34,262 nt of DNA from Funneliformis mosseae (taxonomy: Eukaryota; Glomeromycota; Glomeromycetes; Glomerales; Glomeraceae): NCBI GenBank assembly GCA_910592005.1, contig CAJVPP010000377.1, positions 1 to 34,262 on the forward strand. The letters run 5' to 3'. The position numbers were made by a program, and so were the translations under genes. Below the pieces are notes generated by a model. The model ran no database searches. It saw only the letters and a list, made by a program, of their open reading frames with translations, and was not told where the DNA came from. Shown here in pieces: positions 1-13,345 of this stretch (within the stretch, counting starts at the first letter, position 1; every line of letters begins with the position of its first letter).

Positions 1-164
1 GAAATTTTATATTTTTTGGATGAACACTAATTTCATAATATTTTTTTTTATTATAATAATAAAATAAACAATTGAATACATTTATAATATGTTTATAAAG
101 CTAAATTATTTATTTATTTAAAAAAAAATTTTATTAAAAAAAAAAAAAATTCAATTTTTCTGAA

Positions 165-231
165 GTGTTGCTTATTTTCAGAACCTATATAAAACAGGTG
201 TTGCTTATTTTTAGGGGTTGCTTATTTTCGG
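165..231 (+). repeat. Three copies of a GTTGCTTATTTT-type repeat
   Basis: Copies of GTGTTGCTTATTTTCAG-like sequence start at about 165, 198 and 215. The last two are in direct tandem as 17-mers. The surrounding bases are clearly more GC-rich than the neighbouring desert. This looks like the edge of a mobile element that runs off the left end of the window, but no partner end is visible here. Confidence 0.4.
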
Positions 232-326
232 AAGAATACGATAGTTTTATACTAAGCTTTTTGATAATAATAAATAATATATATAATGAAAACTAAATAA
301 TATCATATAAGTAATAAAAAGAAAAC

Positions 327-506
327 TATATAGTCAATTCTTATTATAATTAATTCTATGTCCTAGACCTCAACTTCATTATAAAACTATAGTGAAGATT
401 TTAAAAGATTTTATTAGCTAATTCATTATAATAAAAGCATTTTTATTATACTTATTCAAAAAATTTGTTATATCAAGAGTTTGCTATATTAAGAGTTGAT
501 TATATA
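327..506. mobile_element. MITE, copy 1 (TATAGTCAA-type inverted ends)
   Basis: This is a non-coding element of about 180 bp. Its left end reads TATATAGTCAATTCTTATTA and its right end is the approximate reverse complement (TTAAGAGTTGATTATATA). The interior matches a second copy at 24542-24717 in the same orientation, including shared segments such as GATTTTAAAAGATTT and CAAAAAATTTGTTATATCA. TA bases at both ends suit a Tc1/mariner-type MITE, which would be moved in trans. The superfamily is inferred from the ends only. Confidence 0.7.
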
Positions 507-3500
507 ATATATATAATAAAAAGTAAACTATTTGATACATGTATTATAAAGTATATTAAATAATATATATATTATATATTTAATATATATTACTTCATAA
601 TATTTTATTACAGTGTGAGATTTTCTAAAGTGTAGTATAATTTATGATTAACAATATAATTGATTTCAGAGTAATATTACTTAGTTTCTGTAAAATAACT
701 TACTTGTTAATAAAAATATATTATATCTACTTATAAGCTATTTTTGTTTATATATTAAAACATTAGAGTTTTTAGTTGATAATTTTATATAAAAACTTAA
801 ATTTATCACTAATTGTAAATATAATATCTTATAGAATTATATTAAAATATTCTTATATATTTTTAATTTATTAATAAAATTAATATTATATGTCTTATTC
901 TTACTGACCAATATGTATTTTTATAAACTAAAATATATTGATAATATTTATTAAAATTCAATTACAATTCCTTTATTATGAGATAAAAGTATAATATTTA
1001 TTATATAATATTTTAAGAGAGAGAGTTGAAGACTAGTCTCAATAAAATTTTACTTTACATATATATTTAAATATTATGTAATAAGTTTTTTAATAAATTA
1101 AAATTATATTAATAATTATTATATAAAATTTAAATTTGCAATTATATACATTTTGATTTTGATATAAAGAACTCATAATATAATAAATTTTTGACTTTCT
1201 AAATATATTATTAAGAATCAGATTCATAATATTTAAAATATTTTGATATATAAAATATCATATAAAATTTTATATAATGTTTATCATATTTTAATAAAAA
1301 AATTTTTGATATACTAAACTAATCACATAATTAAAATGTATAAATATAAATTAAAATAATAGTATAATATATGCTTACTTTTAATTAGATATAAATTATC
1401 CTATAACTATTAGTATTAATATTATATAGAAGTAGCAAGTTTTATTTAGGTTTTTTTAGTAAATCCAGAAAAAATTTTATAAAAAAAACTGAATTAGGTG
1501 AAAAAAGATGAGTGAAGATAATAAAATAGATAAAATAAAAGAAAAATCAAAAGAAGAGATAATATTTGAAAGAAATATGAAAATGAAAAAAGAAAAATAA
1601 TAATAAGAAGAGGTTTATTATAATAATTATAAGAAAAATGTGTTTTGAGTTAGTAAATAATTGAGAATAATAGTAAGAAGATAGATTAAAAATTGAAAAT
1701 TTTTAAAATAAAATATAGATAATTAAATTTAAAAAAAAATAATATAATTAAATTAATATTTTATTTTAACTAGCTAAACTTGTTTGCTTTGTTCTTCTAT
1801 ATAAAATATTAAATAATATAAATATATAAAATTTTTACTATATTATTTAGAATAAAACTTCATCTTAACAATATATAAGATCTTTTCTATAAATTTAAAT
1901 ATATATCACTATTATATAATCACATATTAAGCATAGTTAAAAAAGACTTATTGAATAAGTAATTTATTAATATTAATATCTATTTATAGATAATCAAGTA
2001 TTTATTTAATTTCTTTTTTAAATAAATCATCAGATTTTAGAATTACCTAACTTTTTATTAAGTATATAAAGAGCACAAAAGAACTTATAACAATCCTAAA
2101 TTTTTATTAGTTAAAGAATATTATATTCTTTAAGATATTTATTTCTTATACTATAATAATTATATACAGATTTGACTTTATAATCAGAATTATCTTCTTT
2201 TTTTAATCAAATTATAAATTGATAAAAATAAATCTTATAAGTTCATTAATAGGTTCAATTAATTTTATAGCTTACGATATATTACAATTTTATTAAACCT
2301 TTCAATAACTCAAAGCTACTTTACAGTATTTTTTTCATTATTTAAAACTAGCTATACTTATTATAATTTATTGATTTTCTCTGTATTGGAAGTTAAAAGA
2401 TTTTGAAAAATTTATAATTTCTATAAAATTTTTTAAAAAAGTAGAAAAATTTAAAAAGTTTGCGAAAAAATGTAAAAAAAAATATGAGAAAAAAGTTTGA
2501 GTAATTAATAATATTTATATAAAAAAGGATCAATACTTATATCATACATTTAATAATTTTATTATTAGTTATTATTTAAATAATAATTGATTTACATATA
2601 TAAGATGCTATTATATTATATTATCTTCAATTATATGATAAAATAATAATCTTAATGTATAATCAATTATCATTTACAATATAATTAATATCAATTACTT
2701 ATCAATTTTTTTATTATTTTATTATTAAATAAGTAAATTTTATATAACTAAAATAATTAATTTACTTATTTATTTATTAATTAATTAAGATATAATAAAT
2801 ATTTTAAGCTTAATTATAACTATAATAAGTAATAGCATTTATATTGTAATATATTATTTTATTTTTAATAATTTAATTAATTAGTTTTTATTCTTTAATT
2901 ATTATATTATAATAATTTTTCTAATATATAAAGAAAAAATAATTGTCAAATAATAAATATAAATATATAAAGCTAATTTTATTTTAATTATTATATATTT
3001 TTTTAAATTTATTTAGAAATAACACTATATTTATTTAAAAATTTATTATATATTATAATAAATATAATTAATTAATAAATTTTTGTTAACTGATATCTAA
3101 AATTAGTTAATAGTAAAATTTTAAACTTTTAGAATAATTTGCTTTTTTTCTTCTTTTTTGTCTAATAAAAGTCTATGATTTTAATATTAATTTTTCTATT
3201 TTTATATTTAATTATAATAATTATATTACAAAAATCTTTATATATAAAATTAGAATTATAAAATAATTTTATAATATTTCTAATAACATTTTCTATTTTG
3301 AATTAGAGTATACAATGTTTTAAATACCTTTAAATATTTTAAGATAATAATTTTCAGTTTAGCTGAAAGTTATTAATTGGTTATAAAATTGAATATTAAA
3401 CTTAATTAAAATATTTTATGTATTTTTTTAGAATATTTTTAGATGAATTTGATTAAATTCTTATTATATTATTTTTAAATTAAATTTTTATAATTTATAA

Positions 3501-4647
3501 ATTTTAATTATAAAATATTTTCTTTTATATTTAATAATAATTGTTTTTACTTTTAAGTTAACTTTATTAATACATAAAAATAAAATCAAAAAATAACTTT
3601 AAAAGGTTCATTTTTAATTTATAAATAGAATTATAATATTTTTTAAAATAAAAATATTTATATAATATTATCTATTTTAATATAATTATAAATAATGATA
3701 TTTAAATAAAATAATGTTTATAAGATAATTACATTAATAGAAATAGTTCTAAATATTAATATATATTTTTTAAATTAATAAGAAAATAAGTAAAAATTTA
3801 AAACTTAATTACAAATTTTTTATAATAAATAATATTTTAAGTATAAAAATTGCCATTTATATTAAGCTTAAATTAAATTTCTAAGTTTGTTAAAAAAATT
3901 CTACTTTTACTAATTTTAGATAAATATTTTTTTATTTAGTTACTCACTAATCAATTTATAAAGATGAATAAGTAATATTTGATTTTTTTTTTTTTAATTT
4001 CTATTTTATTATTAAAAAATAATTTAAGCTAATGCTTAAAATTATTTGCTTTTTTATCTATATCTGAAAATACTTAAGATATTATAAATATCAGTTTAAG
4101 TATAAGATCATATTTTCTTTTTGATACTTAATAATTTTATATTAATTTGATAAATTTTTCAAATATATTATAATAAAAATAAATTGAAATAATAGATGCA
4201 TTTATTGATCAATAATACAGAATCAAAATCCATCTTTTTACTTGTTATTTTACTTATTTGTTTATCTAGAAGGACTTGATATAATTTTATCTATTATTTT
4301 AAGATATATTTCTAATGTTAATATAATAAACTTAATTAATAATAAGTAGAAATTTGTTTTTTTATCTTAATTGTATTTAATAAAAAAATATATATATCTG
4401 AATAATATTTAGTTATGAGTATGAAAATAAAAATATATTCATAAAAACAATACAAATTAATATAAATAGAAAATAATTCATTATATATTTTTTTATGAAA
4501 TTTTTTTTATTTTCTTTTTTATTGAATTAATTAATACATCTTATAATTTAATCATTCAGTTTATCTATTGATTTTTCTTCTCTACAAGCTCCTCTTTTCC
4601 TTTTTATAATCTTTATTTTCTTATTTAATCCTTTTTTAAAAACTTCT

Positions 4648-4686
4648 TTTCTTTCTCACCTTTCTTTCTCACCTTTCTTTCTCATC
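4648..4686. repeat. 13-bp tandem repeat, three units
   Basis: The unit TTTCTTTCTCACC occurs three times head to tail at 4648, 4661 and 4674, the last with one change (CATC). Read on the minus strand it would code a Lys/Glu/Arg-rich stretch, and stops surround it. It is probably part of a worn coding region of a mobile element. Confidence 0.6.
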
Positions 4687-4990
4687 TTCTTTTATTTTTA
4701 TTTTATAATTCAACTTTCTTAATTACTCTTCAATTTCTCTAACTGCTTCAAATTCAGATTCTTTCACTGATATAGTTTTTTTCTAAATATTTATATGCAA
4801 TATTAGTTTCAATTTTGTTGAAAGTTGTCATATCCTAAAATTTAAAAAATTTAAAATTATATTAATTATCTTAAAAAATGTGGAAATATAAAATTTATTT
4901 CTTAATTCGCACCAATATGTCATGTGACAAATGATATCTATGTTTCACAAATTTGCGATATAAAATTTTTTTTCGAAAAAATTTTTTGAT

Positions 4991-5004
4991 CTTCCTTTTT
5001 TGCC
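4991..5004 (+). promoter_or_regulatory. Pyrimidine tract just upstream of RPL12
   Basis: CTTCCTTTTTTGCC lies 25 bp before the RPL12 start codon. Pyrimidine tracts near transcription starts are common in ribosomal-protein genes of many eukaryotes. No experimental start site is available here, so the role is a guess. Confidence 0.25.
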
Positions 5005-5028
5005 GTTGGGAAGAAAAATACTCAACAA

Positions 5029-5920
<892 letters not shown>

Positions 5921-6508
5921 TTGTTTGATAATAATATGATTATTTCTTTATAATCCTGATTTTCTAATTTTTTTATATTGCTTGCAAATCAAAAAGAAAC
6001 ATTTAAATGTAGAATTAAAAATTTTTTCAATTGTAAAATGAAATGTTTATTGTTTATAAAGAAAATTACACATGATCATATAAAACTTTGGATAATTGCA
6101 TCAACGAAATATTTAATAAATTATAAATCTACATACTTTAATACATAATTTTTAAATCGTTCATGAACATAAGCAATATGAGGAGATACTATACTCAAAA
6201 ACATTAATGCACGAGTTCATGAATCATCGAAGAAAGTTCCAAATCATTAATATAATAAATCAGTAATATTATTCAATGCATCAAGTCTTTTTTTTTTCGT
6301 TTGATAATTTATAACATAATAATTTGCTAAGGTTTTGCTCGCTTGGCGTATTTTTAACCTGGATTAATTATTTGGAATTTTTATAAAAAGAGGTTTAATA
6401 TTTACTATTATTGACACCATATGGAGCTATCTTTGGACCTTGCAAAAATAAAATAAAACAAAATCAAATCAAATCTATTTACATAAGTAACTACTTTGCA
6501 TTAACGCT
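5921..6508. other. Convergent 3' intergenic region RPL12/PTH2
   Basis: This is the 588 bp between two stop codons that face each other. It must contain the 3' UTRs and polyadenylation sites of both genes. Two TTCATGAA palindromes lie near 6160 and 6215. I see no gene, and nothing convincing as a structured RNA. Confidence 0.6.
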
Positions 6509-7426
6509 TTAATATAATTTCAAATGTCCTGTAACATCATTAATCAATTCCACAGGTCCTAAATAGAATAAAATAAAAAATTATTAAATAAAATTGGTCC
6601 TTTAAATGTCATATTTTAATTATGATATTACCTGGACCAATGCCAAGTACAGTAGAAGATCCGGAAGCAACTTGTGTATGTCCAGCATCTCGAATTATTT
6701 TAGCACATAATCCAAATTCTTTTGCTTTATTTGCCAATGATAACCTATAATGTAAACATCAAGTGTTAGAAATATTCATAAAATATTGCATTTTGATTCT
6801 AAATATGTTACTCACATTTCATCATAATCTTTAACTTTTAATGTAATTTTAGGCTGTCCTGAAGTTTCCCATGCTTCTAATAGCTATAAAAAGTAATAAG
6901 ATTAGATGATCTCGAATAAATTTTGACAAAATTTTAATTTACCTGAGGATTTGATTTTTGCAACGATTGATAACATGCTAATGTTGCATGAGAACACTAT
7001 CTCATCATATGAAAACGCGTTAATAGATAGTAGAAATTATTTGTTATACTTTTAACAAGAAATGAAAGCGAAACAATTTACTTGTGCTGCCACTTTTCCT
7101 TTTGTCATTCCCAGGTCATTTCGAATTAATAATACCTATGAAATCATTCGCAAATTAAAAAGTTTATGGCTAAAGCAAAAAAGGTCATATATATGTTATA
7201 ATTACTAATTTAAATTCATCAAAATCATTTGGATTTATTGAGGATGAGGAATTATCATACTATCAAAAAACAATTCAATTAATTTTAGAAGGATAATTTC
7301 AGAGAAGTCAAAAGAGATTTTTAGTTTACTTACATTTTTAGGTAATTTTTTTAATGATTTTCCTAGTACGAAGCCTATTAACAAACTTACAAATGCTACG
7401 ATAAGCAACGAATTATTATTGTTCAT
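6509..7426 (-). CDS. PTH2: Peptidyl-tRNA hydrolase 2 (PTH2/Bit1 family), seven exons
   Basis: Exons on the minus strand are 7426-7334, 7259-7206, 7135-7082, 6996-6943, 6883-6816, 6744-6632 and 6558-6509 (486 nt, 161 aa). The enzyme releases peptides from stalled peptidyl-tRNA. A hydrophobic segment at about residues 7-23 predicts an N-terminal membrane anchor, as in the mitochondrial/ER-linked Pth2 and Bit1 proteins. The catalytic domain shows the family blocks LVLLIRNDLGMTKGKVAAQC, WETSGQPKI, RDAGHTQVASGS and TVLGIGPGPVELI, and ends VTGHLKLY. Length is typical. Exons 2, 3 and 4 are each exactly 54 nt and lie between phase-0 introns. The gene is divergent from AAR2 (596 bp between start codons). 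Confidence 0.96.
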
Positions 7427-8022
7427 CGAAGAGAATTATAAAAAAACAACGACGGAGGAAGTTGGGTTGATCAAAGAACGCGTGGTCACGGGATATGTCA
7501 CATCAATGAAATGATTGTATCACGATTATTTTTTGAATCCCATAATTCAATCAAAAGCAATTCTCAAAAATAAAAAACTTTACTTAAAAGGTTACACGAT
7601 TCCCAACTTCATTCAGTAGGAAACTTTACCTGTTTGTAGCAAAGCTACAACAAGTATTTTTTCTATAATGATGAAATATGGGATAATGTTTTGTCTGATT
7701 TTAAAAGATTAAGGAAAAGTCCTGGCACTTGCAACTGCCGTTTCTGAAAATGAATGAAGCTTTTTTTTTTTATTTAAGAAAGTAATTGTAAATATTTATC
7801 AACCCTTATTATTTAAGGATTTTTGATTTTTGAAAAACTATATAGAATTTCTAACAATGTAATATAATTTATATTATTTATATAATTTCAAAATAATAAT
7901 AATAAAAAATTTTCTGATCAACCGAAATTGACGTGATTGTTCCTTTATCTTCCACAACAATGTAATGTCGATCATACGTGTAATTAAATTCTTTCAATTC
8001 TTCATAAATAAAAGTCTTTTCG
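7427..8022. promoter_or_regulatory. Divergent promoter region PTH2/AAR2
   Basis: This is the 596 bp between the two start codons. It should hold both promoters and 5' UTRs. A patch at 7450-7510 is relatively GC-rich (AACGACGGAGGAAG, GCGTGGTCACGGGA), and an AT-rich centre follows at about 7745-7910. I cannot assign core elements with confidence. Confidence 0.45.
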
Positions 8023-8589
8023 ATGGACCAAGAAACAGCGCAAGCTTTATTCAATCAAGGCGCGTTCTTGCTTTTCTTGAACGCGCCCGAAGGATTGGAG
8101 GTTGAATATTATTTTTACTATAAAAAAAAATTTTTTTTTTTCCTGGTTAATTATTTAACATTTTATTTTATTTTTTTTTTCAAAGTTCGGCATAGATTAT
8201 AACTCATGGAAAATAGGACCAAAGTTCAAGGGATTGAAGCTCATTCCTCCTGGGTTACATTTCGTATTTTATAGGTTAGCTGTACTATTAATCCATATTA
8301 TTCTTCTCACACAGAGACATTTTAGTTTTATTAAATTTATTTTATTTTTCATAGTACTTCAGACAAAACTGGTACTTCCGGACTTAGAACAGGATTTTTC
8401 AAATTTTATGAATCAAAGGAGGTAAATTTGTCACACTTTTAGTAAAATGTATTATTTTTACTGGTTAGTTATTATATTATTTGTTTTAGATAGTAATAAA
8501 AGATTGGGATCATGCATTAGAAGATGTTAAAAAAAGCGAACAACTTGATCCAGAGCAAATCGAGCGATTAAAAATAGGTAAATTATAAC

Positions 8590-8628
<39 letters not shown>

Positions 8629-9704
8629 TTTTAAATTTTTTACTTCTTTTATATAGACATGCGTCAATTCGATCCATTTTTGGGACCATATCCTTTATCA
8701 CCGCCAACAAATTGGCAAAAATGGATTCGCCTAACAAATTATATAACTCCTCGTCTCATTTCTGTTATCTTGCCTAATGAAGGGAAAGTGACTAATATTT
8801 CATCATCTACTGTTGACGAAGAAGAGCTGATTAATTTAGGTGATTCGAGATATGGAGAAAGTGATATTATATTATTTACAAAATTTGACCTCAAAAAAAG
8901 TTGGAAGCTTGGAGCCACGGGTCAAGAGGTCACAAAATATAGCCAAGATAAAAGTTGGCTTTTGGGCGAGTTGTTAAGAAAAGCTTATGATAATGGTATG
9001 TAATAATAATAATATATATATTTCTTCTCCTTATTTGTTTTCGTCATATGAAGTTTTTATCTAAAACAGTAAAAAATTTATAATCAGATTACAAAGAACT
9101 ATTAGGAGAATTGCAATTATCTTTCGTATGTCTTTTAATGGCACAGAATTATGCGGGATTCGTGCAGTTTAAAAATCTGGTGCAATTGATTTGTTCATGT
9201 CAAGAAGCATTAGAGAAATTTGCGGATACATTATTTATTGAGTTCATTGGTACATTTATTTATTTGTCTAAAATCTTTTTCTGTAATTCATGAATTTTAA
9301 AAATTTTTTGTTTTGTTAGATGTGTTAAATTATCAACTTGAAGAATGTCCGCAAGATTTTTTTCATGAAATTTTGGCTGAAAATAATTATCTTGTTCATT
9401 CATTAAAGGTAACAGATAATGCGAAATAATAATAATGAGTAACTCTTAAAAATTCAATATATTTATTATAATTTTTAATTAGATGTTTCGTCGAAATATT
9501 TTGGACTCGTTTTTTTCGATAAGTGCATCATCACAACAACAAGGTTCACAAAAGTTACATGCTTTAAGGCGTCGATTTGAAAAGTTTAGAGGTTTTCTTA
9601 ATCAAAGATTTCATTGGGGAATTGTTGAAGAAGAAATAGCTAGGGAGGAGGAGGAAGAAGGGGAGTATGCACCAGTTGTAGTAGAATTGCCTGAAAATGA
9701 ATAA
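8023..9704 (+). CDS. AAR2: AAR2-like U5 snRNP assembly factor, eight exons
   Basis: Exons are 8023-8100, 8186-8274, 8355-8421, 8490-8577, 8657-8995, 9088-9249, 9320-9408 and 9483-9704 (1134 nt, 377 aa, close to the usual family size). In yeast and humans Aar2 holds Prp8 in an immature U5 snRNP and is exchanged for Brr2. Family blocks seen are [20 protein letters not shown] at the N terminus, [19 protein letters not shown], the motif [25 protein letters not shown], and a helical C-terminal domain starting [20 protein letters not shown]. The C terminus is Glu-rich. A poly(A) run of over 30 bases lies in intron 4 (about 8591-8624). The stop codon overlaps an AATAAA. Confidence 0.95.
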
Positions 9705-10465
9705 ACATTAATAGCTCACTTAACATTTTATAAACAAATTCTAGGAAATTTTTGCAAGAGGATACTTGTTATATCAATTAAGACGACAGAATTAAAAATT
9801 ATTGTACTATATGTCATGTCAAAAGACTGGAAGATTAAGTTGAACATGAACTTTTTAAGAAATACCACTGAATTCAACATTATATAATATATGAACCCTG
9901 AAGATTAACGAATTTTAATTTTAGTTTTTTAAAAAAACATGATATTTGATTTTTACAATACAAATTTTGAAATGTTCAATGGTTGTAGATATTTTGATAT
10001 TGAAATTAATTAGACCTTAAAACTAATTATATCTTTGAACAAGAAATTATCCGAAATTTTTTAATCATTTCATTGAATACGTCATTAAACCAATTTTTAT
10101 ACAAAAAAAAAAAGTAAAAATAAAAATACAAAGATATTCGACATTTATCTATAATAAAAAAAAAAAAAAAATAAAAAAATAAAAGTGAAATTTAATAACG
10201 TAATTTGATGTTAATTTTTATTGTAGTTGAAGATTAAGGAAAAATAAATGCATTAATTATATATTACACTATCAGTAACTCAACCCACCAACATGTTTAA
10301 TAATTATACAAGCTCGATGCTTTTTCCATTTAATAATTTAATCCTTTTAAAACTTTTCCTATATAAAATTTATTTAAATCAAAGTCAGAATATATTTCTA
10401 ATAAAACTATTTCGTAATCTTCCTAATTCACTTTTAATTCTTTACCTATTATCACCTTTCATAAA
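9705..10465. other. Convergent 3' intergenic region AAR2/VPS23
   Basis: This is 761 bp between two facing stop codons. It is AT-rich, with poly(A) runs at about 10103-10113 and 10156-10171. I find no gene or structured RNA that I can support. Confidence 0.6.
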
Positions 10466-12582
10466 TCATGGTGTATTACTTTTGTTCAATCCAGCCTGTC
10501 TTCGAATCTTTTGAATTAACGCCCTACGCATAAATTGTTCTCGTCCAAGACTACGAATATTCTTTAAAATAATTTTTATTTTAAAAATCAGCAAGGTATA
10601 AACAAATAAAACAATAAAATCAAGTTTTATAAAATATAGATTATTTACCTTCATGTATGAACTCAAATCTATTTTACCACTATTCAATGCTTTGCCTAAA
10701 TAATAAGTTGCATCTTCTATTGCATTGTCTTCTGCTACCAAATCAAATAATCTACAATTATTATAAAAATTTTATCAGTAAATATAGCTTTTTTTTCTTT
10801 TTTTCCTCTTCATTCAATAAAATAAATTATAAAAGATACCTAACTGATTATAAACTATAGTGGTTCCGCATAGAAAATCATCAACCGATACTTCAGGCAT
10901 ATTTTTAGCTTGTTCTATCAATTTATCAACCTCTGCAATCTTTCCTTTTAAAAATTCAGTCTTTTCTTTTATTTTTGTTTCCTTATCAACCAATTGTCTC
11001 CTTTCTTCCTTAATAATTTCTTGACTCTGATTCAAATGTTCACCAAATGACATTATCCTATGAAACTCTGGTGATGATTTTTCAACGTATTCTTCACATT
11101 TCTGTTTCACTTTATCATAAACCGATGATTGTAATTGCACCAACTCTGGATTTTGAGTTGTTGGTGGCGGTGTAACGATAGGAGGTGCTGGTGTATCAAG
11201 TATACTTGGTACAGTAAGTTGAGATTCAACAGAAGTTGGTGGATGTGAAGAACCTCTTGACGGTGGTAATGGTGGTCCATGATTTGGTTTTTGTGACTTT
11301 AAAAGTTTCGTCATGTTAATAAACATTAAGAAAAAACTGAAACACGACTAATAAATTTAAAAACCAATACGTAACTGCATAACGTGAATTTAACATAACA
11401 GGCGGAATATTGGAACTATGACTCCTTGGCCTATTTACGCCAATATTTGAGGAAGGTTGATACGGTGGCGGAGGTAAAGGGGGTGGTGTTGGGGATTGTG
11501 AAGAGTACGCTCGAAGGACTGGTGATGACAATGGATTTTGTCCTCCATTCAGTGGCTGTAATAATTGAGGAGGTGGTGGAGGTGTAGGTGGAGATGTTTG
11601 TGATGTAGGTCTAGTATATACCGGTGGACTTTGAGCAAATATGTGTTGTAAAAGCGAACAAAGTGTCTTAAGATTTGATTCCTTAAAAATTACGTGAAAT
11701 CAAAACAAAAAAAAAGGAGGAATATCAAAAAAGCGATTGAGTATCTTTGTAAACAATAGAAACAATATATAATAATATATATATAATATAATTAATTTCA
11801 TACAAACCTCACTATGTGATGATTTCCAATTATCCAAGTAATGGTGAGAACAACGACCGCTGACATCAACAAATTGCGACTTTCTTACTAACATACTAGG
11901 TGTCGGAACCACGAATGCGATCGGAGGAACCATAGGATATTCCGTCGGAATCCAAAAGGCAACCGGGATATTGTATGGCGTTGATCTATATGTGATTGGA
12001 ATGGTTCCGTGAAGACATAATAAAACTTGAACCTTACCATCGTCGTAGGCTTGAAGGAAATTGAGATCACATATCTATTGTGAGAATTATATTAAACGTC
12101 TTCGGTCCTATATATCTCAATTTAATCTTTGGATATTCTAATGAATGAATAAACTATAATCCTTTTGTAATTTCTAAGTAATCCTTAATGGCCTTCGATA
12201 CCTTTAATATTGTTCGAACTTATAACCTCTTTAGCTTCAAGATATCCAAGTATCATAGCTAATATCTTTCAGTTGATCAAGTAAATGTTTTTAATTACTT
12301 ACTATATTTCTCGGTTTTTAGCATCAAAGCTCTAAATATTGCCAATGTATCATCAACGTCCCGAAACACTCGGTCTGAATGTACATACTGAAAATAAAAA
12401 TTGTTGTGGTGAAAGAAATCAAAAGTGTAACTGACTTTTAAAAAATTGGCGAGAAATACCGAAGCGTTTGCTAGAGCATTGCGAAGCCAAAGGCGCGTAT
12501 TATTCAGATCGGGGTTCATTGGGTAAAGAACCATATTATTAAAAACCAAAGCTTCCGATTGTTCCAAAGTTTGTTGAGACAT
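10466..12582 (-). CDS. VPS23: ESCRT-I subunit Vps23/TSG101, seven exons
   Basis: Exons on the minus strand are 12582-12460, 12387-12303, 12049-11808, 11681-11376, 11296-10845, 10751-10649 and 10561-10466 (1407 nt, 468 aa). The protein recognises ubiquitinated cargo on endosomes as part of ESCRT-I. Residues 1 to about 165 form the UEV domain (YDDGKVQVLLCLHGTIPITY, TPYNIPVAFWIPTEYPMVPP). A Pro-rich linker (to about 300), a coiled coil (about 310-395, SSPEFHRIMSFGEHLNQSQE onward) and the C-terminal steadiness box (LFDLVAEDNAIEDATYYLG ... REQFMRRALIQK) follow. The exon 3 acceptor was chosen at 12050-12051 because it alone restores KTEKYTYDDG. The last 68 nt before the start may carry a 5' UTR intron. 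The donor of exon 4 is the least certain junction. Confidence 0.93.
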
Positions 12583-12905
12583 TTGCTCAAATACTGTTTG
12601 CTATGATATTATGTCAATTTTTAGAATAAGTAAAAAGGAAGGCTTAAGTCTATCACATGATAATATACCGAACTTGCTTAATTTTTAAGATGCAATATTG
12701 GTTGGCTAACAGGCTAACAGGCTCACGTGATAAAAAAGATACGTTTTTTATAGAAATACGAACTTTAAAAAATTTAAAAAATGTGCTAATGAAAAAATAA
12801 ACCGATGGAATTGTACAGTTTCCCCTCATTCGGTTTCCCTTTATCATCTCGGATTATTTTTATTAATTTTCTAAAACCAAAATCAATCATAATTAACCTT
12901 AAAAT
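12583..12905. promoter_or_regulatory. Divergent promoter region VPS23/mL54
   Basis: Only 323 bp separate the two start codons. A tandem GGCTAACAGGCTAACAGGCT (12704-12723) runs directly into the palindrome TCACGTGAT listed separately. A minus-strand donor-like site at about 12670 and an acceptor at about 12597 could mark a short 5' UTR intron of VPS23. Confidence 0.5.
12723..12731. promoter_or_regulatory. TCACGTGAT palindrome (E-box)
   Basis: This perfect CACGTG core has the symmetric flank TCACGTGA, the type of site bound by bHLH factors such as Cbf1 in yeasts. The identical 9-mer occurs in the ATXN2/Asterix divergent region at 18616. Binding is inferred. Confidence 0.4.
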
Positions 12906-13345
12906 ATGAATAAGGTACCAAGTAAATTAAGAGCTTCCTCTCTTATTTATAAACCAAATCATAAAAATTTTCGTCCACTTTCATTTTCAAACACGTTCAG
13001 TTATTCTTCAGGTATAATTTAATTGTATTTTTTTTTAATGGATGATCTTTTATATTTTACTAACTTTCGAATTGTAATTACATTTAAAAAGAATCGAAAT
13101 TAAAACCGCAACAAATTCAATCTATTGCCCCTGCAGGAACAATTCTCAAAGGTTTAAATTTTTATAAAAATGGTGCAGACCCAATAGCATTACCTGATGA
13201 CGAGTATCCTGGTTGGCTATGGGAAATATTGGATAAAGAAAAGGAAGAACAACTTCGTAACGATGTCCATTCAAGACAATATCATAGAAAACAAAGGAGG
13301 GACTTAATCAAGGATAATAATTTTGATAGAAATAAAAAGAAATAG
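12906..13345 (+). CDS. MRPL54: Mitochondrial large-subunit ribosomal protein mL54, two exons
   Basis: Exons are 12906-13011 and 13092-13345 (360 nt, 119 aa). The first 35 residues are rich in Ser, Lys, Arg and aromatic residues with almost no acidic ones, which suits a mitochondrial presequence. The mature part has the family core GTILKGLNFYKNGADPIALP followed by DDEYPGWLWEIL, matching human MRPL54 and yeast Mrpl37. The C-terminal tail is strongly basic (RKQRRDLIKDNNFDRNKKK), as expected for rRNA contact. The single intron is GT-AG and in phase 1. The gene is divergent from VPS23 and convergent with ATXN2. Confidence 0.93.

Larger units (their letters stand above)
1..5028. other. AT-rich gene-free flank (left desert)
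   Basis: This stretch is dominated by A/T homopolymers and TTA/TAA-rich low-complexity sequence. I find no open reading frame with family-like content. Three structured pieces are listed separately: a 17-bp repeat near the left edge, a MITE copy and a 13-bp tandem repeat. Around 1490-1720 (plus strand) and 4500-4800 (read on the minus strand) the sequence is purine-rich and Lys/Glu-coding in short bursts broken by stops. That would fit worn transposon coding sequence, but I cannot name it. Composition changes sharply at about 4.9 kb, where the gene island begins. Confidence 0.7.

Noticed and set aside
1507..1599. Small plus-strand frame starting MSEDNKIDKIKEK
   Set aside because: About 30 codons, Lys/Glu-rich, isolated in the desert; more likely a scrap of a worn element than a gene.
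6160..6230. Possible small nucleolar RNA opposite 6160-6230
   Set aside because: A GATGAT word resembles a C box on the minus strand, but no D box or terminal stem was found.
8510..8737. Minus-strand frame with a poly-Phe run
   Set aside because: Antisense of the poly(A) run in AAR2 intron 4 and neighbouring exons.
11888..12070. Alternative minus-strand frame over VPS23 exon 3
   Set aside because: Out of frame with the UEV motifs; the acceptor at 12050 restores KTEKYTYDDG instead.
12653..12847. Minus-strand 64-codon open frame upstream of VPS23
   Set aside because: It lies in the divergent promoter, looks like no known protein and does not splice in frame to the UEV domain.
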